Positions 51,524-60,401 of a stretch of DNA of 64,000 bases are shown piece after piece. The notes below the pieces were generated by a model, which had not been told where the DNA came from, did no database searches, and saw nothing but the letters and a program-made list of their open reading frames with translations. Position numbers and translations under genes: made by a program. Source of the stretch: Rufibacter immobilis (GTDB taxonomy: Bacteria; Bacteroidota; Bacteroidia; Cytophagales; Hymenobacteraceae); NCBI RefSeq assembly GCF_003721565.1, contig NZ_RJJE01000003.1, forward strand, positions 62,001 to 126,000, read 5' to 3'. Position 1 is the first letter of the stretch. Each line of letters begins with the position of its first letter.

Positions 51524-51707
51524 ATTGCTTGGCCCTATCTGGGCCAAAGCTGAGTTCACGTCCGTAATACACCAGTTCCCGTTGGTTGGGCTGGTCCTGC
51601 ACGGTGCAGTAATAAACGCGTTTCGCGTAGCGCCTTACGGTTAGTTTCTGTTCGGGCTGTTCGTTTGCATATACGGTTGATCCTTCGGGATATTGGCTTT
51701 CCATCAT
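51522..51707 (-). CDS. Small protein of unknown function
   Basis: 61 aa (or 60 from the second Met). Beta-rich and charged, with LTVRRYAKRVYYCTVQDQPNQRELVYYGREL and no signal peptide. The pattern of alternating hydrophobic residues suggests a small beta-barrel. It shares a bidirectional terminator with the desaturase, which supports that it is expressed. Not a family I can name. Confidence 0.65.
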   Translation of the reverse strand: MMESQYPEGSTVYANEQPEQKLTVRRYAKRVYYCTVQDQPNQRELVYYGRELSFGPDRAKQ

Positions 51708-51898
51708 ACTTAAGGTATACGGCTGCCCTCTACTTTTAAATGGATATATCTCCCCTATTTACTCCACGGCTAAATCTTGCGCCTCTATGCAGAAAAGGAG
51801 GTACAGCTCACGGTGGTTCCTTCAAGTATTCTACCTGTTCTGCTGAAACCAATTTCTCTGCCAAATGTAACTCCGCCTGTACAACTTGCTGTCTCCTG

Positions 51899-51940
51899 TG
51901 TGTTTAGGGGCTGTTTTTGGAAAAAGAGCCCCTAAACACA
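51899..51940. repeat. Palindromic repeat copy 24 with compensated ends
   Basis: TGTGTTTAGGGGCTGTTTTT / AAAAAGAGCCCCTAAACACA. The usual CG of the outer stem is T/A here on both sides, so pairing is kept. It lies 13 bp after the stop of the TonB receptor. Confidence 0.95.
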
Positions 51941-51952
51941 GAATGCCATTTC

Positions 51953-54214
51953 CTATTGAAACAAATTATACCGCACGCCCAGAAATCCGCGCATGCCCTG
52001 CAAGGAAGCGTAGTTGTAGCTTGGATCAAAGGTGTAGCCGTGGGGGTTGGAGATGGGGTCAGCCGCCATGCGGTCAAACGGATCAAAGGGGCGCATGATG
52101 GGGTCTTTCGGTACGAAGTTGAAGAGGTTCTTCACGCCGCCAAACACCTCCAGCCCGTTCTGCCATTTCTTGGTGAGTTGCACGTTCACCAGACTGAACC
52201 ACGGCGAGTACTCGGGGCGGTAATCATTAGGGAGGATGGGCAGTCGCATGGGGCCGTAGAAGGTGCCGGTGAGGTCTACCGTAAAACTCCCGGCAAAGGT
52301 GTAGCCCGCCAGGAAATTCCCCGACCATTCCGGGGCGTGCAGTTGCACCCGCTTCACCAGCGGCCCCTCGCCTTCGGCCTCTTTCTGGTACACCTGCATG
52401 TAGGTGACGCCCGCCGAAAGTTTCAGGGGGTTGTAGAACGAGAACTCGGTGTTCACGGTAATGCCTTTGGAAACGGCATGGCCGCGCAAGTTGGAATAGA
52501 TGATTTTCTGCGGATCAGTGTCAAAGTCGCCGATGATCTTGTTGCTGAAGCGCGAGTAAAAGCCGGTCACGTCTACGGTCACCAGAAAGGCATCCAGCGG
52601 GGCTTGCCAAATGTAGTTGAGGTTGCTGTTGATGGATTGCTCCGGCTTCAGTTCCTCGGTGATGACCACCTCGCGGGCCCCGGTGAGGGCGGCGTGGTCC
52701 TCGGTGAAAAGGCTCACCACCCGGTAGCCTGTCCCGAAACTCGCGCGAACCGTATGCTGCGGCCCCGGCGACCACTTGTACGCTACCCTGGGCGACTGGA
52801 TGTGCCCGTGCCGTTTGTCATAGTCATAGCGGTAGCCCAGCAGCAGCTTGTGCTTCTCGGTGAGGGTCCATTCGTCCTGCACAAACACGCCGGGCAAGGG
52901 CGTGGTCACAGGGGTATTTTGAGGGCTGGCGGCATCACTGGAGGCCGTGGCGGGGGTGTTGTCATCATAGTGGGTGTAGCGGAACGAGGTGCCCAGCAGC
53001 AGGTTGTGGCGGGGCGTGAGCGGCTTGTCCCAGTACAGCTGCCCGAAGGCCACGGTCTGGTCGGCGTGGAAGGGCGTGGTGCCGTAGAAGGAGTTCTGCT
53101 GGTGCCGGTTCACCGACAGCTGAGCCATAATTTTCTCTGACACCGGCAGTTGGTACTGCCCAATCAGTTCCCACCGTTTGGTGTAGATGCTTTCGCCGTA
53201 GCGTTGGTCAGAGCCGCGGTGTTCCTTGGTCCAGTCCATCTGTCCGCCCCAACGGTCTTCGTACACGTAGCGCGCAGCCATGCTGGCTAATCGGTTCTCC
53301 CTCCGCTCAAAGTCCCACTTGTTGAACACAGAGACGCGCTGCTGCAAGGTGACATCGGTGAAGCCGTCCTGGTTTTTATCCAACGGGTTCTGGTAGTTGA
53401 AGTAGTTAATACCCAGCAGCCCGTGCGCCTGACCAGCCTTAAACTTCACGCCCACATCTGAGCTTACCTCGCCCCACGTAGTGCCAAACACTTCGGCACT
53501 CACCCGCGGCGCCTTCAGCGGACTTTTGGTGATCACGTTAATGATGCCGCCCATTGCCTCAGAGCCATATAAAGAAGCCGCCGGCCCCTTCACCACCTCC
53601 AGCCGCTCCACCAGACTGTTAGGGATTCCGTTGAGGCCGTACACCGTGGAGAGGCTGCTCACAATGGGCATGCCGTCAATGAGAATGAGCGTGTACGGGC
53701 CTTCCATGCCGTTGATGTGGATGTCACCGGTGTTGCAGACATTGCAGTTAAGCTGCGGCTGCACCCCATTGATCATGCCCACGGCCTCAAACAAACTGGG
53801 CGTGGGGTTCTTCTTGAAATACGCAGGCGTGTACACCTCCACCGGCACCGGACTCTCCAGCCTACTCATCTCCTTCATGGTGCCCGTCACCACCACCTCG
53901 TTCAGTTTCCCGGCCGTGGGCCGAAGGTTGATTTGGTAACTGGTTTTCCCCGCCTGCAAAGAGAGGGTATCGTTCTGGTAGCCCAGAAAGGAAACTACCA
54001 GTTGGCTGCTCAGTTGAGTTTGCGGGAGCTTCAGGGTGAATTTCCCTTTCTCATCGGCCATGGTGCCGAGGGTGCTATTCACTACACTAATGTTGCAGAA
54101 ACCCAGCGGCTCCCGCGTCTGCGCGTCGCGCACGCTTCCAGTGATGGTCACCTGTTGGGCAGCGGCGGCAAGGGACAGCCAAAACCCAACTAGCAGAAGT
54201 AATTGTTTTCGCAT
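51953..54214 (-). CDS. TonB-dependent receptor with carboxypeptidase-like N-terminal domain
   Basis: 753 aa from the ATG at 54214 (signal peptide MRKQLLLLVGFWLSLAAAAQQ). Residues 22-110 are the beta-sandwich domain (ITGSVRDAQTREPLGFCNISV), 115-235 the plug (INGVQPQLNCNVCNTGDIHINGMEG...LIDGMPIVSS), with a CxxC inside, and the rest a 22-strand barrel ending in GVRYNLFQ. The CNVC plug motif recurs in Bacteroidota receptors; metal or metal-complex uptake is plausible but not shown. A palindrome 26 bp upstream could be a metal-regulator site. Confidence 0.93.
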   Translation of the reverse strand: MRKQLLLLVGFWLSLAAAAQQVTITGSVRDAQTREPLGFCNISVVNSTLGTMADEKGKFTLKLPQTQLSSQLVVSFLGYQNDTLSLQAGKTSYQINLRPTAGKLNEVVVTGTMKEMSRLESPVPVEVYTPAYFKKNPTPSLFEAVGMINGVQPQLNCNVCNTGDIHINGMEGPYTLILIDGMPIVSSLSTVYGLNGIPNSLVERLEVVKGPAASLYGSEAMGGIINVITKSPLKAPRVSAEVFGTTWGEVSSDVGVKFKAGQAHGLLGINYFNYQNPLDKNQDGFTDVTLQQRVSVFNKWDFERRENRLASMAARYVYEDRWGGQMDWTKEHRGSDQRYGESIYTKRWELIGQYQLPVSEKIMAQLSVNRHQQNSFYGTTPFHADQTVAFGQLYWDKPLTPRHNLLLGTSFRYTHYDDNTPATASSDAASPQNTPVTTPLPGVFVQDEWTLTEKHKLLLGYRYDYDKRHGHIQSPRVAYKWSPGPQHTVRASFGTGYRVVSLFTEDHAALTGAREVVITEELKPEQSINSNLNYIWQAPLDAFLVTVDVTGFYSRFSNKIIGDFDTDPQKIIYSNLRGHAVSKGITVNTEFSFYNPLKLSAGVTYMQVYQKEAEGEGPLVKRVQLHAPEWSGNFLAGYTFAGSFTVDLTGTFYGPMRLPILPNDYRPEYSPWFSLVNVQLTKKWQNGLEVFGGVKNLFNFVPKDPIMRPFDPFDRMAADPISNPHGYTFDPSYNYASLQGMRGFLGVRYNLFQ

Positions 54215-54239
54215 GTTCAATATTAAATGTACTAAAACA

Positions 54240-54263
54240 TATTTTTAGACAAACCTAAAAATA
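54240..54263. promoter_or_regulatory. Candidate operator of the TonB receptor gene
   Basis: Perfect palindrome TATTTTTAG-ACAAAC-CTAAAAATA, 26 bp before the start. The TTTAG...CTAAA shape resembles sites of DtxR/MntR-type metal regulators. This is inference. Confidence 0.45.
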
Positions 54264-54360
54264 AAATACGAAACTCTTTTACTAATGTTTAGACTTGTTT
54301 TATCACTTTGAATGTAAGTGGGATGGTGAGGAGCTTTTAGAAGGGCGGTGGCTGAGGTAG

Positions 54361-54389
54361 ACCTCACATGTTTTCAAAACCTGTGAGGT
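54361..54389. repeat. Short palindrome ACCTCACA...TGTGAGGT
   Basis: 8-bp arms around TGTTTTCAAAACC. Palindromes of this kind (AACCTGTGAGGT) are scattered through many Bacteroidota genomes. Not near a start codon. Confidence 0.5.
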
Positions 54390-54514
54390 ATTTAGGGCTG
54401 GCAAATTGGGGAGGCAAGCTTGATATAAGCTCTCAAAATCAGTAATTACTTTTTGGTACTCCCATAAAGGATTTCTAAACGAGAGTTTGAGGCACCAATC
54501 GCAGTTCTAAAAAA

Positions 54515-54538
54515 GGGTGTTTACACCTGCCGGGCATG
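54515..54538. repeat. Left direct repeat flanking the DUF559 gene
   Basis: GGGTGTTTACACCTGC plus CGGGCATG, repeated with 2 mismatches at 55053-55076 in the same orientation. Confidence 0.7.
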
Positions 54539-54557
54539 CATTTCGTAAATAGCTCGA

Positions 54558-54932
54558 ATGCCCAACAGAATCATACCATATCGCCAAGATTTAAGGGAGA
54601 AGGCCAGATACCTTCGCCAGAACAGCACCTTGGCAGAGGTGTTGCTGTGGGAAGAAATCAAAGACAGAAAATTAGGCTTTCAATTCCACCGGCAGGTGCC
54701 AATGCTCCACTACATCGTTGACTTTTACAGCCATGAATTGCAACTCGCCATAGAAGTTGACGGGGATAGCCATGATGATAAGGTAGCGTATGACCAACAG
54801 AGGGAGCAAGAGTTAAAAGCGTATGGAGTGAAGTTCCTCCGGTTTGAAGACATTGATGTGAAGCGGAATATCAGATATGTGGTGGAGGAGATTTACCACT
54901 GGATAGAGGAGCATAAGAACCAGCAGAAGTGA
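54558..54932 (+). CDS. DUF559 endonuclease-like protein (Vsr/PD-(D/E)XK fold)
   Basis: 124 aa. RQNSTLAEVLLWEEIKDRKLGFQFHRQVPMLHYIVDFYSHELQLAIEVDGDSH is the DUF559 signature, with the predicted nuclease residues Glu (AEVLLWEEI), Asp in VDFY, Glu and Asp in IEVDG. These proteins resemble very-short-patch-repair endonucleases and are typical of mobile or accessory DNA. It is complete. Direct repeats of 24 bp flank it and a long inverted repeat follows, so it may sit in a small mobile cassette. Confidence 0.88.
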   Translation: MPNRIIPYRQDLREKARYLRQNSTLAEVLLWEEIKDRKLGFQFHRQVPMLHYIVDFYSHELQLAIEVDGDSHDDKVAYDQQREQELKAYGVKFLRFEDIDVKRNIRYVVEEIYHWIEEHKNQQK

Positions 54933-54977
54933 CTCTCCTGTGTATATATTATCAGTATCTCAGCAAAATAATCTACC

Positions 54978-55039
54978 AAGCACAGATTCCCCCTTACAAG
55001 CATAGATCCTCCCCTTGCAAGCACAGATTCTCCCCTTGA
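54978..55039. repeat. Tandem repeat, three units of about 21 bp
   Basis: Units at 54978, 54998 and 55019 based on AAGCACAGATTCTCCCCTTG, with 2-4 differences. They lie directly after the DUF559 gene. Confidence 0.75.
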
Positions 55040-55194
55040 GGGGAGCGAAGAGGGGTGTTTACACCTGCAGGTCATGGCGTTCCCAACTATGGCGCGGAAA
55101 TTACTTCTGGGTCATAAAAGAAGAATATTTAACAATGCGTACTCTCCTGTGTAAACACCCCTCTTTATCTCCCCTCAAGGGGAGAATCTGCGCT
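55020..55194. repeat. Long inverted repeat downstream of DUF559
   Basis: Left arm 55020-55071 (AGCACAGATTCTCCCC...GTGTTTACACCTGCAGG) pairs with right arm 55146-55194, about 49 bp with few mismatches. Each arm also contains the small palindrome CTCCCCTTGAGGGGAG. Loop about 75 bp without a gene. The shape is that of a miniature element. Confidence 0.75.
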
Positions 55195-55300
55195 TAGAGA
55201 GAGTTATCGTTTACCTCTTACTTTCTTGATAAATACCTCTCATTTTTTATTAATAAAGGTTTCCTAAAAGGAAGCCCCTCTCCTACCCACCCATAAAACC

Positions 55301-55352
55301 CAAAAGCCGTTTAGGGGCTGTTTTTGGAAAAACAGCCCCTAAACGGCTTTTG
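55301..55352. repeat. Palindromic repeat copy 25, perfect 25-bp arms
   Basis: CAAAAGCCGTTTAGGGGCTG and complement around GG; the CAAAAGC/GCTTTTG ends are copy-specific and give T runs on both strands. It lies 17 bp after the DEAD-box gene stop and fits as its terminator. Confidence 0.97.
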
Positions 55353-55368
55353 CAAATGTACTTCGCTC

Positions 55369-56616
55369 CTACTTCTTCCCCTTCGGTTTTTTCTTGCCTT
55401 TCTTCTGGTTCTCAAACTCCTCTACTTCGCGCAGCAGAGATTTCAAGTCAGGTTTTACCTCGGCGGAGAAGTCAATGGTGGCGGTGTAGTCGCCTTTTTC
55501 TATTTCCAGCACTTTGATGGGTTTGCCCAGGTATTCTTCAATCTGGTCCAGGATGGGTTTTTCCTCGGGGCTGCAGAACGAGACGGATTTTCCTTTCTGG
55601 GTGCCGCGGCCGGTGCGGCCTACGCGGTGCACGTAGTTTTCGGGCACGTCAGGCAGGTCATAGTTCACCACGTACTCCACGCTGGGGATGTCAATGCCGC
55701 GGGAACTCACGTCGGTGGCGATGAGTACTTTCACGTCGCCGCGTTTGAAGCGGTTGAGGGAGTTGAGGCGGTCTTTCTGGTCTTTGTCGCCGTGCAGGGT
55801 TTCGGTGGTGATGCCCACGCGTTCCATGGCGCTGTGCACGCGCTCGGCCCGCACCTTGGTGCGCACGAACACCAGTATTTTGCTGCCTTCGTTCTCTTTC
55901 ACCACGCGCTCCAGGAAGAAGCGCTTGTCATCCATGCCCACATAGGCCACCGAGTGGTCCACGTTCTTAGATACGGGGTCTTTGGGCGAAATCTGGATTC
56001 TAATGGGCTTGGTCACGAGCGAGTACGCCAGGTCTTTGATGTGCTCATTGATGGTGGCCGAGAAGAACAGCGTCTGCCGCTTGCGGGGCAGGTGGCGCAG
56101 CACGTCGCGTATGTCTTTGATGAAGCCCAGGTCCAGCATGTGGTCGGCCTCGTCCAGGATGAGCATTTCTACGCGCTCCAGCCGGATGTGCCCTTGGCTC
56201 ACCAGGTCAAACATGCGGCCGGGCGTGGCCACCAGCACGTCTATGCCGTCTTGCAGTTTCTCAATCTGGGGGGCCTGCTCCACGCCGCCAAACACGGTCA
56301 TGGTCTCTACGCGGGTGTGCTTGCCCAGCGTGTGGAACACCTCGGTGATCTGGATGGCCAGCTCGCGGGTGGGCACCATGACCAGGCACTTGATGCCGTC
56401 TTGCCGGCCGTATTGCTTACGCTCATGCAGCAGGTGCAGCACGGGTATGGCAAACGCGGCGGTCTTGCCCGTGCCCGTCTGCGCGATGGCCAGCACGTCT
56501 TCGCCCTTCAAGATGGGCGGAATGGCTTTGAACTGGATATCGGTGGGTTTCTTGAAGCCCAGTTTGTCCAGGGCTTTCTTGATGGCGGGGTTGATATGGT
56601 AATCCTCGAATTTCAT
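55369..56616 (-). CDS. DEAD-box ATP-dependent RNA helicase (RhlE-like)
   Basis: 415 aa from the ATG at 56616 (MKFEDYHINPAIKKALDKLGF, the usual Q-motif start). AQTGTGKT (motif I), PTRELA (Ia), TPGR (Ib), LDEADHMLD (II), SATI (III), STTL-like region and HRVGRTGRGTQKG (VI) are all present. The C-terminal tail is Lys-rich (KKGKKKPKGKK) for RNA contact. It probably takes part in ribosome assembly or RNA turnover, often in the cold. Monocistronic, ended by repeat copy 25. Confidence 0.95.
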   Translation of the reverse strand: MKFEDYHINPAIKKALDKLGFKKPTDIQFKAIPPILKGEDVLAIAQTGTGKTAAFAIPVLHLLHERKQYGRQDGIKCLVMVPTRELAIQITEVFHTLGKHTRVETMTVFGGVEQAPQIEKLQDGIDVLVATPGRMFDLVSQGHIRLERVEMLILDEADHMLDLGFIKDIRDVLRHLPRKRQTLFFSATINEHIKDLAYSLVTKPIRIQISPKDPVSKNVDHSVAYVGMDDKRFFLERVVKENEGSKILVFVRTKVRAERVHSAMERVGITTETLHGDKDQKDRLNSLNRFKRGDVKVLIATDVSSRGIDIPSVEYVVNYDLPDVPENYVHRVGRTGRGTQKGKSVSFCSPEEKPILDQIEEYLGKPIKVLEIEKGDYTATIDFSAEVKPDLKSLLREVEEFENQKKGKKKPKGKK

Positions 56617-56739
56617 GGGCGCAAAGGTTCCGGCCGGCGGCCGAGGTGGTGGCGGTTCTCCCCTTTTACGGTTCCCCCGCCGAAACTTCTGCAAAGGTGC
56701 GATTTCTTTCTGGGTTTTGCAGGCGGAGGCGGTGGTTTT

Positions 56740-56778
56740 GCGTTTTGGGGCTGTTTTTGGGAAAAGAGGTGGGAAACA
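56740..56778. repeat. Palindromic repeat copy 26 (degenerate)
   Basis: GCGTTTTGGGGCTGTTTTTGG then GAAAAGAGGTGGGAAACAG. It lies exactly at the change from GC-rich sequence to the AT-rich island. Confidence 0.65.
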
Positions 56779-56938
56779 GAATGAAATACCTTATATTGTA
56801 TTTCGAAAACCATATATTATTTAAGTGCAGTTGATTCTTATTTTGAAAGGTTAACTGCATTGAACAAATTCAGTGTAACCAAAATGATTGTAGTGATGCA
56901 GTTATCAAAAAATTGATTTCTATTGAAAATCATCAACA

Positions 56939-57373
56939 ATGCCATATACAACAGATACCAAAATTGAAATTGAGTTAAAAGAAGAATCAAAGACAACATA
57001 TATTATTTCTTCTCAACATCGCGCAACAGGAAATCCAAAAAAAACTGTATGGACAATTGATTTCAATGAAGAAGTTGAATGCTTTAAACAATCAAAAATA
57101 TCGGAGTGGATACAAGATAATTATAGTTGGGGAGTAAAAGCAATAGATTCTGTTCTACAATATATTGGGCATAACTTTGAGAATGAAACCCTCAAACTAG
57201 CAAAATTTGTTGATGGGAACGAAAATGATATTTGGCATGGGTACCCAGCCGATTACCTAAGACGGTCTCAAGATAGACCGCCAACTTTTATACTCAAGAG
57301 TTGGGTAGACAAAGGATATTTGACTAAAGCAAAAATGAACAAAATAAGAAGAGGACAACCGTGCGACCTTTAA
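56939..57373 (+). CDS. AT-rich island protein A, unknown function
   Basis: 144 aa. No signal peptide. It contains IEIELKEESKTTYIISSQH, a beta-rich start, then ISEWIQDNYSWGVKAIDSVLQYIG and a basic end YLTKAKMNKIRRGQPCDL. I recognise no catalytic motif. Base composition (about 30% GC by eye) and codon use with many AAA, ATA and TTA differ sharply from all neighbours, which indicates recent transfer. It overlaps gene B by 13 bp, so both are translated as a pair and probably work together. Confidence 0.72.
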   Translation: MPYTTDTKIEIELKEESKTTYIISSQHRATGNPKKTVWTIDFNEEVECFKQSKISEWIQDNYSWGVKAIDSVLQYIGHNFENETLKLAKFVDGNENDIWHGYPADYLRRSQDRPPTFILKSWVDKGYLTKAKMNKIRRGQPCDL

Positions 57374-58677
57374 AAATAAGTATAAAAGGAGATTATTATG
57401 ACTGCCAAATATATCGTGGCAGGTTGTACCTATGGGATTTTGATGGTGGACTAAAAGTATACGATTGGACTTCCATTATTCAAAGTTTAATAAAAAAAGA
57501 AACAGACAAAATAGCTTTTACTTTCAGTTTTTTAGATGGTAACTATCTTTATAAATCTTCATTAATTGAACTATTTAAAGATAAAGATTTCAAACAGCTA
57601 TTGTTAAAAAAATTTCAGAGATTAGAAAATAAAATATTTGAAATCACACAAAACAAATTAGAAAAATTTTTAATTGGAGAACAAGAGACTCCAACAGGAA
57701 TTTTACCAACTGATACTGAAATTTATAGTAATCAATTATATTTTATTCATGATGAAGGACTTTTTTCAGGTTCCGTCCATCGAGCAAAATCTGAAAAGTA
57801 TCCTGTAAGTTCAAGACCTGTGAAACTTTGGGACTGTAATTTATTATCTATAAAAGCTAATAAATATCCTCAAATAGCATTGTCAGGTGGAGATGAAGGC
57901 CTATTTGAGCTTAATACTTCAAGAGCTCAACCAGAGAATTTAAAAAAAGTAGAGACTAAAAAACCGATTTATCAAGTTAGTAGCGAACATTCTTCTTTTT
58001 CTAACTATTCTTATCTTAACATCTACAATACCTCACTTATCAAAGAGTCTTTTTTAGCCACCTTCAAATGGAGTGCAAAGCTAAACCCCACAGGCCAAAA
58101 GGATATTTCAAGAAATTTTGAAGAAAAAATCACGGACAAATTTTTATTTAAAACAAATTCAAATCAACATTTTGTAAGCTGGGGAATTGCTGACAAAATT
58201 TACAAAGCAAGAAATGGTGGATTTGAAATTATTAAATTCAACAATTATGCTAATGAAGAAAAAGGTGAGGAAAAATTTCAAATATTAACTTCTTTGAATC
58301 TTCAAGCTTGGAAAGGAGAAGTCACAAACGGCGGAACAGCATACTTCGGAAATATTGTCGAATGCGAAAACGCATTAATTGTAATTTTAAGTAACAACCA
58401 GACAATAACAATCCCTGGACCAATTACGAGATGGAGAGTCTATCCTAGGTCGATTAATTATGAAAATCATTTACACGTTATTCTTGACGAATCCATAGAT
58501 ATCTATTCTTTCAATCAAGACTATTTTTTAAATCAAGAAGAGAAAGCAATTGGAATTCAATTTCGAAATGAGAGGTCTGCTAGTGCACCACGAGGAAGTT
58601 ATTTTGACGATACTGACGTAAGTTTTTTCAATGATACTGACGAAAGTTTATTTGATGACCCTGACTTGCCTTTTTAA
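57361..58677 (+). CDS. AT-rich island protein B, propeller-like, unknown function
   Basis: 438 aa beginning with GTG at 57361 inside the end of gene A. The sequence alternates short beta-like segments with turns (QIYRGRLYLWDFDGGLKVYDW, ALSGGDEGLFELN, NENHLHVIL-type repeats), as in a degenerate WD/propeller protein; this is a shape impression only. The C-terminus has three acidic units, YFDDTDVSF, FNDTDESLF and DDPDLPF. No signal peptide. Same foreign composition as gene A. No defence or toxin family recognised. Confidence 0.72.
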   Translation: MRPLKISIKGDYYDCQIYRGRLYLWDFDGGLKVYDWTSIIQSLIKKETDKIAFTFSFLDGNYLYKSSLIELFKDKDFKQLLLKKFQRLENKIFEITQNKLEKFLIGEQETPTGILPTDTEIYSNQLYFIHDEGLFSGSVHRAKSEKYPVSSRPVKLWDCNLLSIKANKYPQIALSGGDEGLFELNTSRAQPENLKKVETKKPIYQVSSEHSSFSNYSYLNIYNTSLIKESFLATFKWSAKLNPTGQKDISRNFEEKITDKFLFKTNSNQHFVSWGIADKIYKARNGGFEIIKFNNYANEEKGEEKFQILTSLNLQAWKGEVTNGGTAYFGNIVECENALIVILSNNQTITIPGPITRWRVYPRSINYENHLHVILDESIDIYSFNQDYFLNQEEKAIGIQFRNERSASAPRGSYFDDTDVSFFNDTDESLFDDPDLPF

Positions 58678-58824
58678 TAGTACTGGTGGCAGCAAGCAAA
58701 CATATTAATGAATATCAAAATATGATTCAAGTCAAAAAGCCTTTTTATGCTAAATAGCAATTTTTAATGTGCTAATAAATGCTCATCATTCAGTTTGCGG
58801 ACCATTTCCTCAACAAATAACAAA

Positions 58825-60396
58825 ATGAAACCCCTCCTCCTCACCCTCTTCCTCCTCATAACCACCACCCTCGGTTTCACCCAAGGGCTCACCAGCGCGC
58901 AGATAGACGAACTGGCGCAGCGCACCCTACAGGCGTTCAACGTGCCGGGCATTGCGGTGGGCGTGGTGAAAGACGGGAAAGTGGTACACGCGGCAGGCTA
59001 CGGGGTGCGGAGTTTGAACAGCCACGAGAAAACCGATGCGCACACGCGCTTCGGGATAGCCTCTAACACCAAGGCGTTTACGGCCGCGGCGCTGGGGCTG
59101 CTGGTAGACGAGAAAAAACTCACCTGGGATGCCAAGGTGCAGGACTATATTCCGGAGTTCAAGCTGTACAACCCCTACGTAACCGAGGAATTCACCATCA
59201 GGGACCTGCTCACCCACCGCAGCGGCCTGGGGCTGGGCGCGGGAGATTTAATGCTCTGGCCAGACTCTAACAGTTTCACGCTACAGGATATTATCTACAA
59301 CCTGCGCCACCTCATCAAGCCTACCTCCAGTTTCCGGAGCAGGTATGACTATGACAACAACCTTTACCTGGTAGCTGGCGAAGTGGTGGCCCGCGTGAGC
59401 GGCAAAAGCTGGGACCAATTTGTGGAGGAGCGCCTGCTACAGCCCCTGGGCATGACCGAGACCGCTGCCAGCTATGAGCGCCTGAAAGACCACACCAACG
59501 TGATAGACGGCCACGCGGTAGTAGACGGCAAGGTGCGCGTGATTCAACGCCACCGCTCTGCCGTAGACCACGCCGCCGCCAGCATTTACAGCAGCGTGGC
59601 AGATTTAAGCAAATGGGTGTTGGTGCACCTGAACCACGGCCGGTACGGAAACGGCCAGCGCCTGTTCTCTGAAGCCGTGAGCAAAGAACTCCAGACCCCG
59701 CAAACGCTTATCCCGGTAAATAACCCGGGGCCGTACAACACCCACTTTGCCGCGTACGGGCTGGGCTTCAACCTCTCAGACGTGAAAGGCTACAAACAGC
59801 TCAACCACACCGGCGGCCTGGAAGGCATGGTCACCCAAATCACCATGATTCCCGAACTGAACTTGGGCGTTATTGTCCTGACCAACCAGCAGGAAGGCGG
59901 TGCGTTCAGGGCCATCGCTGACCAAATCAAAGACAGCTACCTGGGCCTCACCGGCACAGACCGCGTAGCCCAGTACGCCAAAGCCCGGCAGGAGTCGCTG
60001 GCCAGCGCCGGCAACGTGACCGATGCCATCTGGAAACAAGTAGCCACCGCCCAGAAGCAGCAGAAAAAGAACCCTAACTACAGCGCCTTTCTGGGTACCT
60101 ACCGTGACCCGTGGCTGGGCGAGGCCTTGATTTCCCAGAAGAACGGCCAGCTCTGGTTTGCCGCTAAAAAGTCACCTAAACTTTCTGGCGCACTGTTTCC
60201 CTACAAAGGCACTACCTACGTGGTAAAATGGACCGAGCGCAGCATGGACGCCGATGCCTTCGTAAATTTCTCGTTGGACTTTGAGGGCCGCGCCCAGGGC
60301 ATAACCATGCAGCCCATTTCCCCGCTCACTGATTTCAGCTATGATTTTCAGGACCTGAATTTTACCCGGGTGCCGGAGCCTAAAGCAAACCTGTAA
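58825..60396 (+). CDS. Serine hydrolase, class C beta-lactamase/PBP-like
   Basis: 523 aa from the ATG at 58825 (signal peptide MKPLLLTLFLLITTTLGFTQG). SNTK (Ser80, Lys83) is the active-site SxxK, YDN in RYDYDNNLY is the YxN motif and HTGG replaces KTG. Residues 410-520 form the C-terminal DUF3471-like beta domain (YSAFLGTYRDPWLG...). The family includes peptidases and esterases of the periplasm; resistance activity is not implied. GC-rich again, so it is outside the island. It is the last gene before a shared terminator. Confidence 0.92.
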   Translation: MKPLLLTLFLLITTTLGFTQGLTSAQIDELAQRTLQAFNVPGIAVGVVKDGKVVHAAGYGVRSLNSHEKTDAHTRFGIASNTKAFTAAALGLLVDEKKLTWDAKVQDYIPEFKLYNPYVTEEFTIRDLLTHRSGLGLGAGDLMLWPDSNSFTLQDIIYNLRHLIKPTSSFRSRYDYDNNLYLVAGEVVARVSGKSWDQFVEERLLQPLGMTETAASYERLKDHTNVIDGHAVVDGKVRVIQRHRSAVDHAAASIYSSVADLSKWVLVHLNHGRYGNGQRLFSEAVSKELQTPQTLIPVNNPGPYNTHFAAYGLGFNLSDVKGYKQLNHTGGLEGMVTQITMIPELNLGVIVLTNQQEGGAFRAIADQIKDSYLGLTGTDRVAQYAKARQESLASAGNVTDAIWKQVATAQKQQKKNPNYSAFLGTYRDPWLGEALISQKNGQLWFAAKKSPKLSGALFPYKGTTYVVKWTERSMDADAFVNFSLDFEGRAQGITMQPISPLTDFSYDFQDLNFTRVPEPKANL

Positions 60397-60401
60397 AGCA
60401 T

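Noticed and set aside
51917-53140. 407-codon plus-strand frame opposite the second TonB receptor
   Set aside because: Shadow of the receptor gene; starts inside repeat copy 24.
55324-56784. 486-codon plus-strand frame opposite the DEAD-box gene
   Set aside because: All helicase motifs are on the minus strand; the plus frame begins within a palindromic repeat.
56790-58800. Attachment-site direct repeats at the ends of the AT-rich island
   Set aside because: Comparing both edges by eye gave no matching repeat longer than chance.
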